A stretch of 45,259 bases of DNA from Myxococcales bacterium (GTDB taxonomy: Bacteria > Myxococcota_A > Polyangia > Polyangiales > Polyangiaceae), in the NCBI GenBank assembly GCA_025355005.1, contig JANXLV010000050.1, forward strand, positions 1-45,259. The letters are read 5' to 3'. The position numbers and the translations under genes were made by a program. This document shows positions 7,974 through 17,781 of this stretch, in pieces (position 1 is the stretch's first letter; the number at the start of each line of letters is the position of its first letter). The notes beneath the pieces are model-generated. The model saw only the letters and a list, made by a program, of their open reading frames with translations. It ran no database searches and was not told the origin of the DNA.

Positions 7974-9398
7974 ATGACGACGACTGGAAGCTCCAGGCCG
8001 GTGGTGGCGATCGCGGGCGCGAGCGGCTTCGTCGGCTCCCACCTCGCGGCCGCGCTGCTGAAGAATTTCCACGTGGTCGGCCTGGCGCGCTCGCCGCGCG
8101 CGTCCGAGGACGGCGGCATCGAGTGGCGCGCCTGCGATCTCTTCTCGTCCACCACCACGCATGCCGCCCTGGTCGGCGTGGACATCGCCATCTACCTCGT
8201 GCACTCCATGATGCCGTCGTCACGCCTCTTCCAGGGCGACTTCCATGACACGGACCTGCTCCTTGCGGACAACTTCGCCAAGGCCTGCGTCCACGGTGGC
8301 GTGAAGCAGATCGTCTACCTCGGAGGTCTCGTCCCCGACGCGGGCTACGTGAGCCCACACCTGGAGAGCCGGCTCGAGGTCGAGGGCGTCCTGCAGTCCT
8401 CCGGCATCCCCACCACTTGCCTGCGCGCGGGGATGGTCGTGGGCCCTGGAGGCAGCTCGTTCGAGATCCTGCGCGCGCTCGTGACCAGGCTCCCGTGGAT
8501 GATCTTGCCGAAGTGGACGCGAAGCCTGGGCCAGGCCGTGTTCCTGGACGATGTGGTTGCGGTGCTCGAGGCTGCGGTCACCGATCCGGCCTTCCGCGGG
8601 CGCACGTTCGATCTGGTGAACGGCGAGTCTCTCACGTACGAGGATCTGCTTCGCCAGACCGCGGCCGCGCTCGGTAAGAAGCGCTACATGCTCCCCGTGC
8701 CGATCGCATCGACGGGCTTTTCCAAGCGCTGGGTGCAGCTCTTCAGTCGTGCCTCGCACGAGCTCGTGTCGCCCCTCATCGACAGCCTGCAGTGCGATCT
8801 TCCGCAGTACGTGCCTGCGAAGGAGATCGCGCCGTTCATCCGCCACAGGACCTTCGCCAGCATGATCGCGGAGACGCTCGAGCGCACCGAGCAGGCCACG
8901 CCTCGTGCTGCATTGCCAAGGGCGCCGCGGGTGCACCACACAACGGTGCGCTCGATCCAGCGCATGCCGCCCGTGCCCCGGCGCGACGCAAGCTTCATTG
9001 CGGACCAGTACATCGACTGGCTGCCCCAGTTCTTCCGCCCGCTCGTCCGTGTCACCCGCCTGCCCGGCACGGCGCGCGTCACGTTTTCCATGGCGCTCTT
9101 TCCGTGGCCGCTGCTCATGCTGGAGCTCATCGATCAGGGCCTGGACCGCGAGCGCGCGAAGTTCCACATCGTCGGAGGCGTGCTGTCGAAGACCACGACC
9201 ACGGGCTGGTTCGAGTTCCGCCAGATCGCGCACAAGCGCTACACCCTTGCGGCGGTCCACGGGTTCATCCCCGCTCTGCCTTGGCTGATCTACATCTTCA
9301 CGCAGGCGCCGGTGCATGCCTGGGTCATGAAGGCCTTCAGGCGGCACCTGGAGCACCTGCACGACGCAGAGGACATCGCTGCGACCGCTCCCCCCTGA
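7974..9398 (+). CDS. YbjT-like atypical SDR with C-terminal DUF2867-like domain
   Basis: A 474-residue protein. The N-terminal NAD(P)-binding Rossmann fold has the glycine motif AGASGFVGSH (about residues 14-23). In place of the classical YxxxK it carries SPHLESRLEVE, the pattern seen in YbjT-type atypical short-chain dehydrogenases. The C-terminal ~140 residues, with LTQ/FTQAPVH and GWFEFRQ motifs, fit the DUF2867-like domain of that family; the length matches E. coli YbjT (about 476). Substrate unknown. It stands alone between the sigma operon and the fasciclin gene with its own promoter. Confidence 0.78.
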   Translation: MTTTGSSRPVVAIAGASGFVGSHLAAALLKNFHVVGLARSPRASEDGGIEWRACDLFSSTTTHAALVGVDIAIYLVHSMMPSSRLFQGDFHDTDLLLADNFAKACVHGGVKQIVYLGGLVPDAGYVSPHLESRLEVEGVLQSSGIPTTCLRAGMVVGPGGSSFEILRALVTRLPWMILPKWTRSLGQAVFLDDVVAVLEAAVTDPAFRGRTFDLVNGESLTYEDLLRQTAAALGKKRYMLPVPIASTGFSKRWVQLFSRASHELVSPLIDSLQCDLPQYVPAKEIAPFIRHRTFASMIAETLERTEQATPRAALPRAPRVHHTTVRSIQRMPPVPRRDASFIADQYIDWLPQFFRPLVRVTRLPGTARVTFSMALFPWPLLMLELIDQGLDRERAKFHIVGGVLSKTTTTGWFEFRQIAHKRYTLAAVHGFIPALPWLIYIFTQAPVHAWVMKAFRRHLEHLHDAEDIAATAPP

Positions 9399-9453
9399 TC
9401 GGCGCGCGCGGTGGACAGCTGGAGCGTGAACTCGCTCGATGCGAAATCGCACT

Positions 9454-9485
9454 TCGTCTGCAACCGAGCTCCTCCTGGCTCCGAA
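9454..9485 (+). promoter_or_regulatory. Probable ECF-type promoter of the fasciclin gene
   Basis: TCGTCTGCAACC (9454-9465), 13 bases, then CTCCGAA (9479-9485), 67 bp before ATG 9553. Both boxes and the spacer length are identical to the site before the ECF sigma gene (3231-3262), and both sites are preceded by ATCGCA. The intervening bases differ, so this is conserved motif rather than copied DNA. It suggests that the fasciclin gene belongs to this sigma factor's regulon. Confidence 0.6.
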
Positions 9486-9552
9486 CAACGAGCACGAACA
9501 AGATCGCGCTCACGAGCGAGCGCGAAACGTCGCCCTCACCAGGAGAACTTAG

Positions 9553-10569
9553 ATGCGCACCACCACCAAGATCAGCTTCGTCGCAACACTCGCCCTCTCT
9601 TCCCTCGTGGCCTGCAGCAGCAGCAGCAGCAATGGAACGCCCACTGACGCTCCCGACTCCGGCAAGACCGGCGCGCTCGACGGCGGGGGCAGCTCTCCGG
9701 ACGACGGCGGCAAGGCAGCAGCGGACATCGTGGACACGGCGGTCGCCGCGGGCTCGTTCCAGACGCTCGTGGCCGCAGTGCAGGCGGCCGGCCTGGAGAA
9801 TACGCTCCGCAGCCCCGGGCCGTTCACGGTCCTGGCGCCGACGGACACTGCGTTCGGCAAGCTTCCCGCAGGCCTCGTCACGAACCTGACCACGGCGCCT
9901 TACAAGACGGAGCTCGGCCTCATCCTGAAGTACCACGTGATCTCGGGAGAGGTGAAGGCGGCCGATCTGCTTGGAAAGAAGGCCAATCCTGCCAGCGTGG
10001 AGGGCGGGAAGCTGAGCATCGACGGCACGTCGGGCAAGGTCATCATCAATGGCGGCTCGACCGTGACCACGCCGGACGTGCTGGCGTCGAACGGCGTCAT
10101 CCACGTCATCGACTCCGTGCTCCTTCCCACCATCGTGGACACCGCGTCCGGTTACGACGACGGCACCACGAAGTTCTCGTCGCTCGTGTCGTCCGTGGTG
10201 GCGGCGGATCTTGCGACGTTGCTGAGCGGCCCCGGCACCTTCACTGTCTTCGCTCCCAGCGACGCAGCGTTCGAGGCGCTCAAGGCCAAGCTCGGTGCGA
10301 CCGCGTACAACGCCATCGTCTCGGACAAGGCGAAGCTCACCAAGATCCTGAAGTACCACGTGCTCACGCAGACCGTGTTCGCGAAGGACGTGGCCAGCGG
10401 GTCCGTCCCCACTGCCGAGGGCACGTCGCTCACCGTGACTGTCGCGGGCGGGAAGGTCACGCTCGCCGACTCCACGACGGACACGGCCAACGTCGTGCTG
10501 ACGGACCTGCCGAACAGCAACGGCGTGATTCACGTCATCGACAAGGTGCTGGTGCCGGCGGACCTGTAA
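9553..10569 (+). CDS. Lipoprotein with two fasciclin (FAS1) domains
   Basis: A 338-residue lipoprotein: lipobox LVAC (Cys21), a Ser-rich and Asp/Gly-rich linker (about 22-58), then two FAS1 domains (about 58-195 and 197-338). Both show the family's FTV(L/F)AP(T/S)D.AF, LKYHV and GVIHVID.VL motifs. FAS1 domains mediate adhesion or binding at cell surfaces. It is separately transcribed, with an ECF-type promoter motif shared with the sigma operon, so it may be part of an envelope-stress or surface-remodelling response. The serine run (SSSSSN) after the lipid site is a simple linker. Confidence 0.9.
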   Translation: MRTTTKISFVATLALSSLVACSSSSSNGTPTDAPDSGKTGALDGGGSSPDDGGKAAADIVDTAVAAGSFQTLVAAVQAAGLENTLRSPGPFTVLAPTDTAFGKLPAGLVTNLTTAPYKTELGLILKYHVISGEVKAADLLGKKANPASVEGGKLSIDGTSGKVIINGGSTVTTPDVLASNGVIHVIDSVLLPTIVDTASGYDDGTTKFSSLVSSVVAADLATLLSGPGTFTVFAPSDAAFEALKAKLGATAYNAIVSDKAKLTKILKYHVLTQTVFAKDVASGSVPTAEGTSLTVTVAGGKVTLADSTTDTANVVLTDLPNSNGVIHVIDKVLVPADL

Positions 10570-10584
10570 GACCGACGCGCTGGC

Positions 10585-11166
10585 GTGGGCATGCGGCCTT
10601 GGGCTACGTGGTCCGCCCACGACGTCTCTGCCGGGAACTACTGGTACTACTATCGCACTGGAGCACGCGGCTGCACGCTGGACGCGGCGGACACGGTGTC
10701 CTCGGTCGCGAAGGTGACACGCTCACCGCTCAACGTGGAGGGCAAGTACCCGGAGTACGATCGCATCTGGGCGGACGGTGTGCTCCACGCCATCGTGATC
10801 TTCGGCAAGGACCAGCCGGGCGCGACGGGCTGGGGCGACTTCGGCGTGTCCGCCTACGGGCAGTTCAACGTCATGCTGAGGGCCTATGGCGCGGGGGTCG
10901 CGATGAAGCCCTCGCCCGCGGGCATCCCGGGCGCGCCCGGCGCCGACCACCCCGACGTGGAGTGGACCGGCACGCTCCCCGACGGCCGCAAGCTGGTCGT
11001 CAACGCGCTCCTGGTGGACAACCTGCGCGCGTTCGATCCCGTCTTCGATGCGCGCTACGCGGCGCTGACCCCCGACGCGGACCTCATCGTCTACAACGGC
11101 CACGCGGCCCTCGGCGACAACGTGCGCGCGCTCTCCCACAAGGGCCGGTTCGTGAAGGGGCAGTAC
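10585..11166 (+). pseudogene. Truncated remnant of a conserved hypothetical gene
   Basis: The frame after the fasciclin stop encodes plausible protein (YDRIWADGVLHAIVIFGKD, DGRKLVVNALLVDNLRAFD, DLIVYNGHAALGDNVRALS) that I associate with myxobacterial hypothetical proteins having an IVYNGHA motif. In those the sequence goes on after KGxY to a NGCDTF-type motif. Here it turns at about 11166 into unrelated, low-quality sequence. The N-terminus has no signal peptide or ribosome site. Both ends thus look missing. The same frame happens to stay open into pilB, but pilB has its own start at 11863. Confidence 0.5.
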
Positions 11167-11435
11167 AGCGGCGGCCTGCAACTCTATGCGACGACCCGCA
11201 CCATGAGCCACGGAGAAGAGCGCCGCCTCGGAGCCCAGGCCGCACATCACGTACGAGGGGTGCCGCGGCTGCCAAGGACGACAGTGGGCTCGTCCTTCTG
11301 CGCGGGCGCTGCGCCGGCGGAGCGCTCGGGACTGCCAGTACGGGGGTCCCCTCGCAGGTGTGCGCGCGGCAGGTCGCTCGGATCACCCAGGCCCTTCGCG
11401 AGTCCGCGGTCACCCCGCCGCACCCGCTCCGCCAC

Positions 11436-11474
11436 AGCCAGTCGACTGGCTCTCCACAGCCAGTCACTGGCTGT
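11436..11474. repeat. Two tandem palindromes
   Basis: AGCCAGTCGACTGGCT (11436-11451) is a perfect palindrome. ACAGCCAGTCACTGGCTGT (11456-11474) is palindromic around a central C. Both belong to a unit CCACAGCCAGTC.ACTGGCT repeated at about 22-bp spacing, roughly two DNA turns apart, as expected for paired operator sites. They could also fold as RNA hairpins. Confidence 0.5.
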
Positions 11475-11486
11475 CCCTCAAACGAC

Positions 11487-11519
11487 GAAGCCCCCGATGC
11501 TTTTCGCACCGAGGGCCTC
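11487..11519 (-). terminator. Strong 14-bp hairpin, terminator-like
   Basis: Arms 11487-11500 and 11506-11519 flank a 5-nt loop. Read as minus-strand RNA, all 14 positions pair (with G-U wobbles) around a GAAAA loop, whereas the plus-strand RNA has three mismatches. That bias argues for function on the minus strand. The tail (GUCGUUUG) is short of U for a classical intrinsic terminator, and no minus-strand gene is visible upstream of it, so it may be a relic. Confidence 0.4.
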
Positions 11520-11862
11520 ATCTCACCTTCCTGCTTCCCGTCTGCCTGGCAGAGCAGCTGCTCGCAGGAGGACGTGCCCAGGAGCTCGAGCGCCCACCCC
11601 ATCGCACGGGTCCTGGGGTCAGCGGAGTACGCAGTGCGATGCCCGGGGGGTGCCGCGCGAAAGCGATTGGGCACCAGCGTGTCTACTGACTTGCCGAGGA
11701 GGTCTTCACGTGGGTACCATGCCGGGTACCTCGAATGGTCCGCCTTCCACCTACCTAGTTTCAAGCCGATTTCGCGTGTGTGCGCGCCTGTGTCCCTTGA
11801 CGGCGTGCCATCCGATGTCCGACGCTAGATTCAGCGTCCCGGTGCTGCCGGAGGGAGAACGA

Positions 11863-13563
11863 ATGTCGAATCAGAACCGTTTGGGAGAGCTGCTCGTACG
11901 TGAAAAGCTCATCTCGCTCGCGCAGCTCCGTCAGGCGCAGGACGAGCAGAGCAAGACCGGGAAGAACCTTGGCTACGCGCTCGCGAAGCTGGGGCTCATC
12001 AGCGAGGGAGAGGTCACGAACTTCCTCTCGCAGCAGTACCGCGTCCCCACGGTCAACCTGGAGGAGTACGAGATTGATGCCGAGATCCTGAAGCTCGTCT
12101 CCAAGGAGCAGTGCGAGCGGCACCGCGTCATCCCGGTGTCCCGCGCAGGTAGCTCGCTCATCGTGGCCATGGCGGACCCCACGAACCTCAACGCCATCGA
12201 CGACCTCAAGTTCCTCACCAGCTACAACATCGAGCCCGTCATCGCGAGCGAGTCGCAGATCGCGGCCGCCGTCGAGCGCTACTACAACGCAGGCCCTTCC
12301 TACGAAGAGGTCATGTCCGGCTTCGAGGAGTCGGAGATCGAGTTCACGGGTGACGACGAAGAGCTCAACGTCATGGAGCTCGAGAAGGCGAGCGAGGACG
12401 CGCCCGTCATCCGGCTCGTGAACATGATCCTGCTCAACGCCATCAAGAAGGGCGCGAGCGACATTCACATCGAACCCTACGAGAAGAAGCTCCGCGTGCG
12501 CTACCGCATCGACGGCGTGCTCGTCGAGGAGATGCAGCCGCCGGTCAAGCTGAAGGCCGCCATCTCGAGCCGTGTGAAGATCATGAGCCAGCTCGACATC
12601 GCCGAGCGGCGCCTTCCGCAAGACGGTCGTATCAAGCTGAAGCTCGGCAAGGGCCGCGAGATGGACTTCCGCGTCAGCGTGCTTCCCACGCTCTGGGGCG
12701 AGAAGATCGTCATGCGCTTGCTCGACAAGGGCAACCTGCAGCTCGACATGACGAAGCTCGGCTTCGATCAGAAGCCGCTCGACGACTTCCTCTGGGCCAT
12801 CCACCAGCCGTGGGGAATGGTGCTCGTCACGGGTCCCACCGGATCCGGAAAGACGACGACGCTGTACTCCGCTCTCTCCGACTTGAACAAACCCGGGCAC
12901 AACATCAGCACCGCCGAAGATCCCGTCGAGTACAACCTCCACGGCATCAACCAGGTGCAGATGCACGACGAGATCGGTCTGAACTTCGCGATGGCGCTAC
13001 GCGCCTTCCTAAGGCAGGACCCGGACATCCTGATGGTCGGCGAGATCCGCGACTTCGAAACGGCCGAAATCGCGGTCAAGGCCGCGCTCACGGGCCACAT
13101 GGTTCTCTCCACGCTGCACACGAACGACGCGCCTGCGACCATCTCGCGCCTCCTCAACATGGGCGTCGAGCCGTTCCTCATCACGGCGTCCGTCAACCTG
13201 GTGCTCGCGCAACGCCTTGCCCGCAAGATATGTGCAGACTGCAGGCAAGAGGTGCAGGTGGAGGCCGAGGTCCTTCAGGACTGCGGTTTCTCCCCGGACC
13301 AGATCGCGAGCGCGAACCTGTTCAAGGGCGTCGGCTGCCGCACGTGCAACGGCACGGGCTACAAGGGCCGCGTCGCTCTGTACGAGGTCATGCGCTTCAC
13401 GGACACGCTCAAGGAAATGGTGCTTCAGGGCTCCAGTACTGCGGAGCTCAAGGCCGCGGCCATCAAGGGCGGTATGATGTCCCTTCGTGGAAGCGGGATC
13501 TTGAAGGTGCTCGTGGGTATGACCACGACCGAAGAGATCATGCGCGTGACCATGGCAGACTGA
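11863..13563 (+). CDS. pilB: Type IV pilus extension ATPase PilB
   Basis: A 566-residue GspE/PilB ATPase. The N-terminal MshEN-type domain (RLGELLVREKLISLAQL and ALAKLGLISEGEV, about residues 5-55; a fold known to bind c-di-GMP in relatives) is followed by a core ATPase with Walker A GPTGSGKTTT (about 322-331), an Asp box, Walker B DILMVGEIRD and a His box LSTLHTND. The zinc tetracysteine is CADC...CRTC. It powers pilus assembly at the inner membrane. ATG 11863 follows GAGGGAG. The same open frame extends upstream, but that is older remnant sequence. pilT follows after 142 bp containing three short repeats. Confidence 0.96.
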   Translation: MSNQNRLGELLVREKLISLAQLRQAQDEQSKTGKNLGYALAKLGLISEGEVTNFLSQQYRVPTVNLEEYEIDAEILKLVSKEQCERHRVIPVSRAGSSLIVAMADPTNLNAIDDLKFLTSYNIEPVIASESQIAAAVERYYNAGPSYEEVMSGFEESEIEFTGDDEELNVMELEKASEDAPVIRLVNMILLNAIKKGASDIHIEPYEKKLRVRYRIDGVLVEEMQPPVKLKAAISSRVKIMSQLDIAERRLPQDGRIKLKLGKGREMDFRVSVLPTLWGEKIVMRLLDKGNLQLDMTKLGFDQKPLDDFLWAIHQPWGMVLVTGPTGSGKTTTLYSALSDLNKPGHNISTAEDPVEYNLHGINQVQMHDEIGLNFAMALRAFLRQDPDILMVGEIRDFETAEIAVKAALTGHMVLSTLHTNDAPATISRLLNMGVEPFLITASVNLVLAQRLARKICADCRQEVQVEAEVLQDCGFSPDQIASANLFKGVGCRTCNGTGYKGRVALYEVMRFTDTLKEMVLQGSSTAELKAAAIKGGMMSLRGSGILKVLVGMTTTEEIMRVTMAD

Positions 13564-13618
13564 CACGGCCAGCGCAGACTGACGCGGCCAGCGCAGACTG
13601 ACGCGGGCCAGCGCAGAT
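13561..13618 (+). repeat. Three tandem 19-20 bp repeats between pilB and pilT
   Basis: TGACACGGCCAGCGCAGAC (13561-13579), TGACGCGGCCAGCGCAGAC (13580-13598) and TGACGCGGGCCAGCGCAGAT (13599-13618). The first copy includes the pilB stop codon, so the repeat probably arose by tandem duplication of the gene's end. A related AGGCCAGCGCTGA sits at the pilT stop (14815-14827). Slippage or a regulatory RNA role are both possible. Confidence 0.75.
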
Positions 13619-13705
13619 TTCGCGCGTGAGGCGCGCGTGCTCGAGGGCTTGTTTGTCGGGGGCCCTGCGGTAGAGTGAAGTGAACCCAATGGTTCGAGGT
13701 GTGAA

Positions 13706-14827
<1,122 letters not shown>

Positions 14828-14850
14828 GCGCTGAGAGAACGACCACGCCG

Positions 14851-17685
14851 TTACCGCTTCGGCGGGTTCACTTTCGGAAGATGGATGGCTTCGGCGGCAG
14901 TGGCGATGTCCGGGTTCGCGAGGCCGTCGGCGATGGCCTTTTTCACGTAGGGTTGGCCGTGTCGGATGTCCTTCATGGCGCCGATGGCTGACACGATGAG
15001 CACGCGAGCGAACGCGGACGCGGACTCCGGCGGCTCTTCCGTGGCGGTGCGGGCGCGCGCGTCCTCGACCTTGCCGAACGAGGCCAGCACGTACGCGGAG
15101 AGCCATTTTCCCAGCGATCCGAGCAGCGTCGGGTACGCCTTGAGAAGCTTGTCCGCGTCGTCTTTCTTCTTCGCGGCGACGAGCACCATCGCGCGCTCGG
15201 TGATGGAGCGCACGGTCGGAGTCGCCTGAACGGCTGCGAGCGATAGCTTGTCCGCGTCCTCCAGGTTGCCACGGTAACGCGCGAGCGTGGCGAGCCGCAG
15301 CGTGCGCGCGGTCTCTTGCGGCGCGTCCTTCCACAGCGCGCCGATCTTGTCCGCGGTGTCGAGGTCACCGAGGAGCAGGCACTCGTCCATGGCGACCACG
15401 TCCGCCCATGGCGCGCCCGAGCTCGCGAGCTCGAGGAGCTTCGCCGAAGACGGCACGTTGCGCGCGAACACGGCGTCCGGCATCGCCAGCACGCCGAAGA
15501 CCACTGGGAAGCCGCGCGTCTCCTTCGGAATGCCGTCGGTCGCCTTTGCCACGCCGTCGATGTCGAGCTTCTCGTACGAAGCGGAGCCGCGCACGATCGC
15601 GACGTCGATGGCGGCTGCGTCGAGATCCTCGGAGGCCTTCAGCGCCTCGTCGTAGCGGCCTGCGGTGAGCGCGACGCGCGCCGCGAGCATGCGGGCGGGC
15701 GGATACACTGCGGAGTACGAGACCGCGACGAGCGCCGCCTTCCGCGCGAGATCTTGATCGCCGACGTCGAGCGCGACGCTGCCGATCCACGTGGCCTGGC
15801 CCGGCGAGTCCGCGAAGTTGAGCGCTGCCTTCAGCGCATCCTTGGCATCTTGCTCCTGACGCGCCTGCGCCTTCACGAACGCCGTCACCGCCTTGGGCAC
15901 CATGCGGAGCGAGATGGGAAGCTCCGTAAGCTCCATCGCCTGCTGGACCTCCGGTGGGGCCTTGTCACGTGACGGATCCTTCGCCCAGGCGAGAGCCACG
16001 AGCGCGATCGGCTCGGCGCGGTCCGCGTATTTCGTTCGAAGCTCCGTGGCGAGGGCGAGCGCGCGCTTCGGGTCGCTCTCGATGGCGGTGACCCTCGCGA
16101 GCGCAACGGCGGCCGCGTACAGCTGCGGATCGAGCTGTAGCGCCGCGGCGTACCGCTCCAGTGAACGCGGATCGCCGGCCCGCTCGAGCACTGCGCCCGC
16201 GATCAGCTGGTAGTACGCGTCCTTGCTCGCCGCCTGTTCCGCCTTGCCGAGCGAGGCCGCTGCACCTGCTGTATCGCCCTGGAAGAGGAATGATGCAGCC
16301 GCTGCGAACGCGAGTTCCGACTCGGGCACGCCGACCTCTCGCCCACGCACGACAGCGTCCTCGAAGGCGATTTCTTGCGGCCCCAGGACGAGGCCCTTCA
16401 TCGCGCGCTCGCGGATCCAGTTCAGCGACGCATGCGGTGACCGCGATTCGAGATCGAACGCCTCACCGATGGACTTTTCCATCTCACCGAACTTGTGGGG
16501 GTCCGCCGCGCGCAGCTGGGCGTCGACGCGCACGAGGATCGCCTCCGCCTTCACGTGGTCCTTCGCGCGGCGATTCTGCACGAAATAGAAGATCCCCGCG
16601 ACGGATGCCACGGACAGCGCGATGCCGCCGATCATGGTGGCGTACGACATGCGCCGGCGCGGCGAGCCCGCGGCCTTGTCCCACACCAGCGGGATCTTCG
16701 CGGCCTCGTCCTTCTCGAAGATGCCGGCGAGCGCGAGCGCGTCGAGCACGTCCCGCGGATCCGGTGCCTTGAGGACGCCGCTCTCGCGGTAGGGTGACTC
16801 CGCGACGCTGCCCGCGCCGCTCGATCCGATCATGCCCGCAGGTGCCACGGGCGGGGGCGGTTGCCACGGCGTCAGATCGTCGGACGTTGCGGCAGGTGCG
16901 GCTACGCGCGGCGGCGGCCTTGGCTGGGGCATGCTCGGCGGAGAGATCGCGAGCGGGGGCGGTGTGATGGGAACACCTGCCGCGACGGTGGGAAGCTCCT
17001 TCGAGTGCACGGGTTGCGTGCCCATGCTGCGGCCGGGCTGAGCAGCGAGGGGAGGCGGAAGGCGGACGGGGACGGGTTGGGGCGCGGCGGCTTGGGGCGC
17101 AATCGGCGCTGGCGGCGCGAGAGGGGGCGGCGCGAGGGGCGCGAGGGCTGGGAGAGGCGCGGTGGGCGGAGCTGCGAGTGGCGACTGCGCCAGCACGTTC
17201 GTCACGCTCTGGAAGCCGCTGCCAGGAGGACCAAGCGTGCGGCCCACCTCTGCGGCGAGCGCGACGGTGCCGCGGCTCTTCTGCGTGGGCGCGAACCGCC
17301 GCGCGTGCTCGAAGAGATCGCCCGTGTCTGGAGAGCGCGATCCGAACGCGACGGCGCGTTCGAGCACCTTCTCTGCGCGCTCGGCGTCGCCCTTGCGCAG
17401 CAGCGTCTCGCCCAGGAAGCGGTACACGTCGCCGTCCTTGGGAGCAGCCTTGCCAGCGCGTACGAAGAGATCCTGAGCGTCGTCGAGCTCACCGCGCGCC
17501 AGCTGCATGCGACCGGCCGCGAGCAGCACCCCCGCATGCCCGGCAAAGCGGGTCTTCACGAACGGGCTCACGTCCCGAGCATCGGGGAAGGGCTCGCGTG
17601 CGGCAGCCTCGCACAAGTCGATGGTCGACTGAACGTCGCCATTCTGTCGCCATTTGGCGAAGAGAACGTCTACCGACTCGGACAT
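14851..17685 (-). CDS. Large TPR-type protein with proline-rich linker and one membrane span
   Basis: A 944-residue protein. The N-terminal TPR-like helices (about 1-150) are followed by a Pro/Ala-rich linker (about 190-300) and a single membrane segment (MIGGIALSVASVAGIFYFV, about 350-368). A long C-terminal array of degenerate TPR-like helical repeats follows. Such proteins scaffold complexes; no enzymatic motif is visible. The start at 17685 is chosen because GGGGAG precedes it closely and the residues upstream look noncoding, although the frame stays open far beyond. It is convergent with pilT and divergent from a TerB-like gene. A link to pili is possible by position only. Confidence 0.7.
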   Translation of the reverse strand: MSESVDVLFAKWRQNGDVQSTIDLCEAAAREPFPDARDVSPFVKTRFAGHAGVLLAAGRMQLARGELDDAQDLFVRAGKAAPKDGDVYRFLGETLLRKGDAERAEKVLERAVAFGSRSPDTGDLFEHARRFAPTQKSRGTVALAAEVGRTLGPPGSGFQSVTNVLAQSPLAAPPTAPLPALAPLAPPPLAPPAPIAPQAAAPQPVPVRLPPPLAAQPGRSMGTQPVHSKELPTVAAGVPITPPPLAISPPSMPQPRPPPRVAAPAATSDDLTPWQPPPPVAPAGMIGSSGAGSVAESPYRESGVLKAPDPRDVLDALALAGIFEKDEAAKIPLVWDKAAGSPRRRMSYATMIGGIALSVASVAGIFYFVQNRRAKDHVKAEAILVRVDAQLRAADPHKFGEMEKSIGEAFDLESRSPHASLNWIRERAMKGLVLGPQEIAFEDAVVRGREVGVPESELAFAAAASFLFQGDTAGAAASLGKAEQAASKDAYYQLIAGAVLERAGDPRSLERYAAALQLDPQLYAAAVALARVTAIESDPKRALALATELRTKYADRAEPIALVALAWAKDPSRDKAPPEVQQAMELTELPISLRMVPKAVTAFVKAQARQEQDAKDALKAALNFADSPGQATWIGSVALDVGDQDLARKAALVAVSYSAVYPPARMLAARVALTAGRYDEALKASEDLDAAAIDVAIVRGSASYEKLDIDGVAKATDGIPKETRGFPVVFGVLAMPDAVFARNVPSSAKLLELASSGAPWADVVAMDECLLLGDLDTADKIGALWKDAPQETARTLRLATLARYRGNLEDADKLSLAAVQATPTVRSITERAMVLVAAKKKDDADKLLKAYPTLLGSLGKWLSAYVLASFGKVEDARARTATEEPPESASAFARVLIVSAIGAMKDIRHGQPYVKKAIADGLANPDIATAAEAIHLPKVNPPKR

Positions 17686-17732
17686 CGCTACTCCCCAAGG
17701 TAGACGAATTGAGGTTGCTGAATCCATTGAGA

Positions 17733-17751
17733 TCGCGCGGGAAGCGCGCGA
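17733..17751. promoter_or_regulatory. Hairpin/dyad between divergent genes
   Basis: TCGCGCG-GGAAG-CGCGCGA is a perfect 7-bp inverted repeat in the 96-bp gap between the starts of the TPR gene (17685, minus) and the TerB-like gene (17782, plus). It may be an operator acting on both, or lie in the leader of the plus-strand gene. No clear -35/-10 pairs are visible beside it. Confidence 0.35.
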
Positions 17752-17781
17752 AACTGAGTTCAGCGTGAGGAGGCTTTGCCC

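Larger units (their letters stand above)
11167..11862. other. Gene-free 700-bp stretch before pilB
   Basis: I see no credible gene on either strand. The stretch holds two palindromes (11436-11474) and a long hairpin (11487-11519). Near pilB it holds two GGTACC sites 12 bp apart (around 11712-11730). The last part is presumably the pilB promoter and leader, ending in the ribosome site GAGGGAG at 11851-11857. I found no known riboswitch pattern. Confidence 0.4.

Noticed and set aside
10585..11862. A 426-residue N-terminal extension of PilB in the same open frame
   Set aside because: PilB has a normal N-terminal MshEN domain starting at ATG 11863 with a ribosome site; the upstream frame is a gene remnant followed by noncoding sequence.
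11690..11862. c-di-GMP riboswitch in the pilB leader
   Set aside because: I looked for the GEMM-type conserved core and did not find it; only two GGTACC sites and loose repeats are present.
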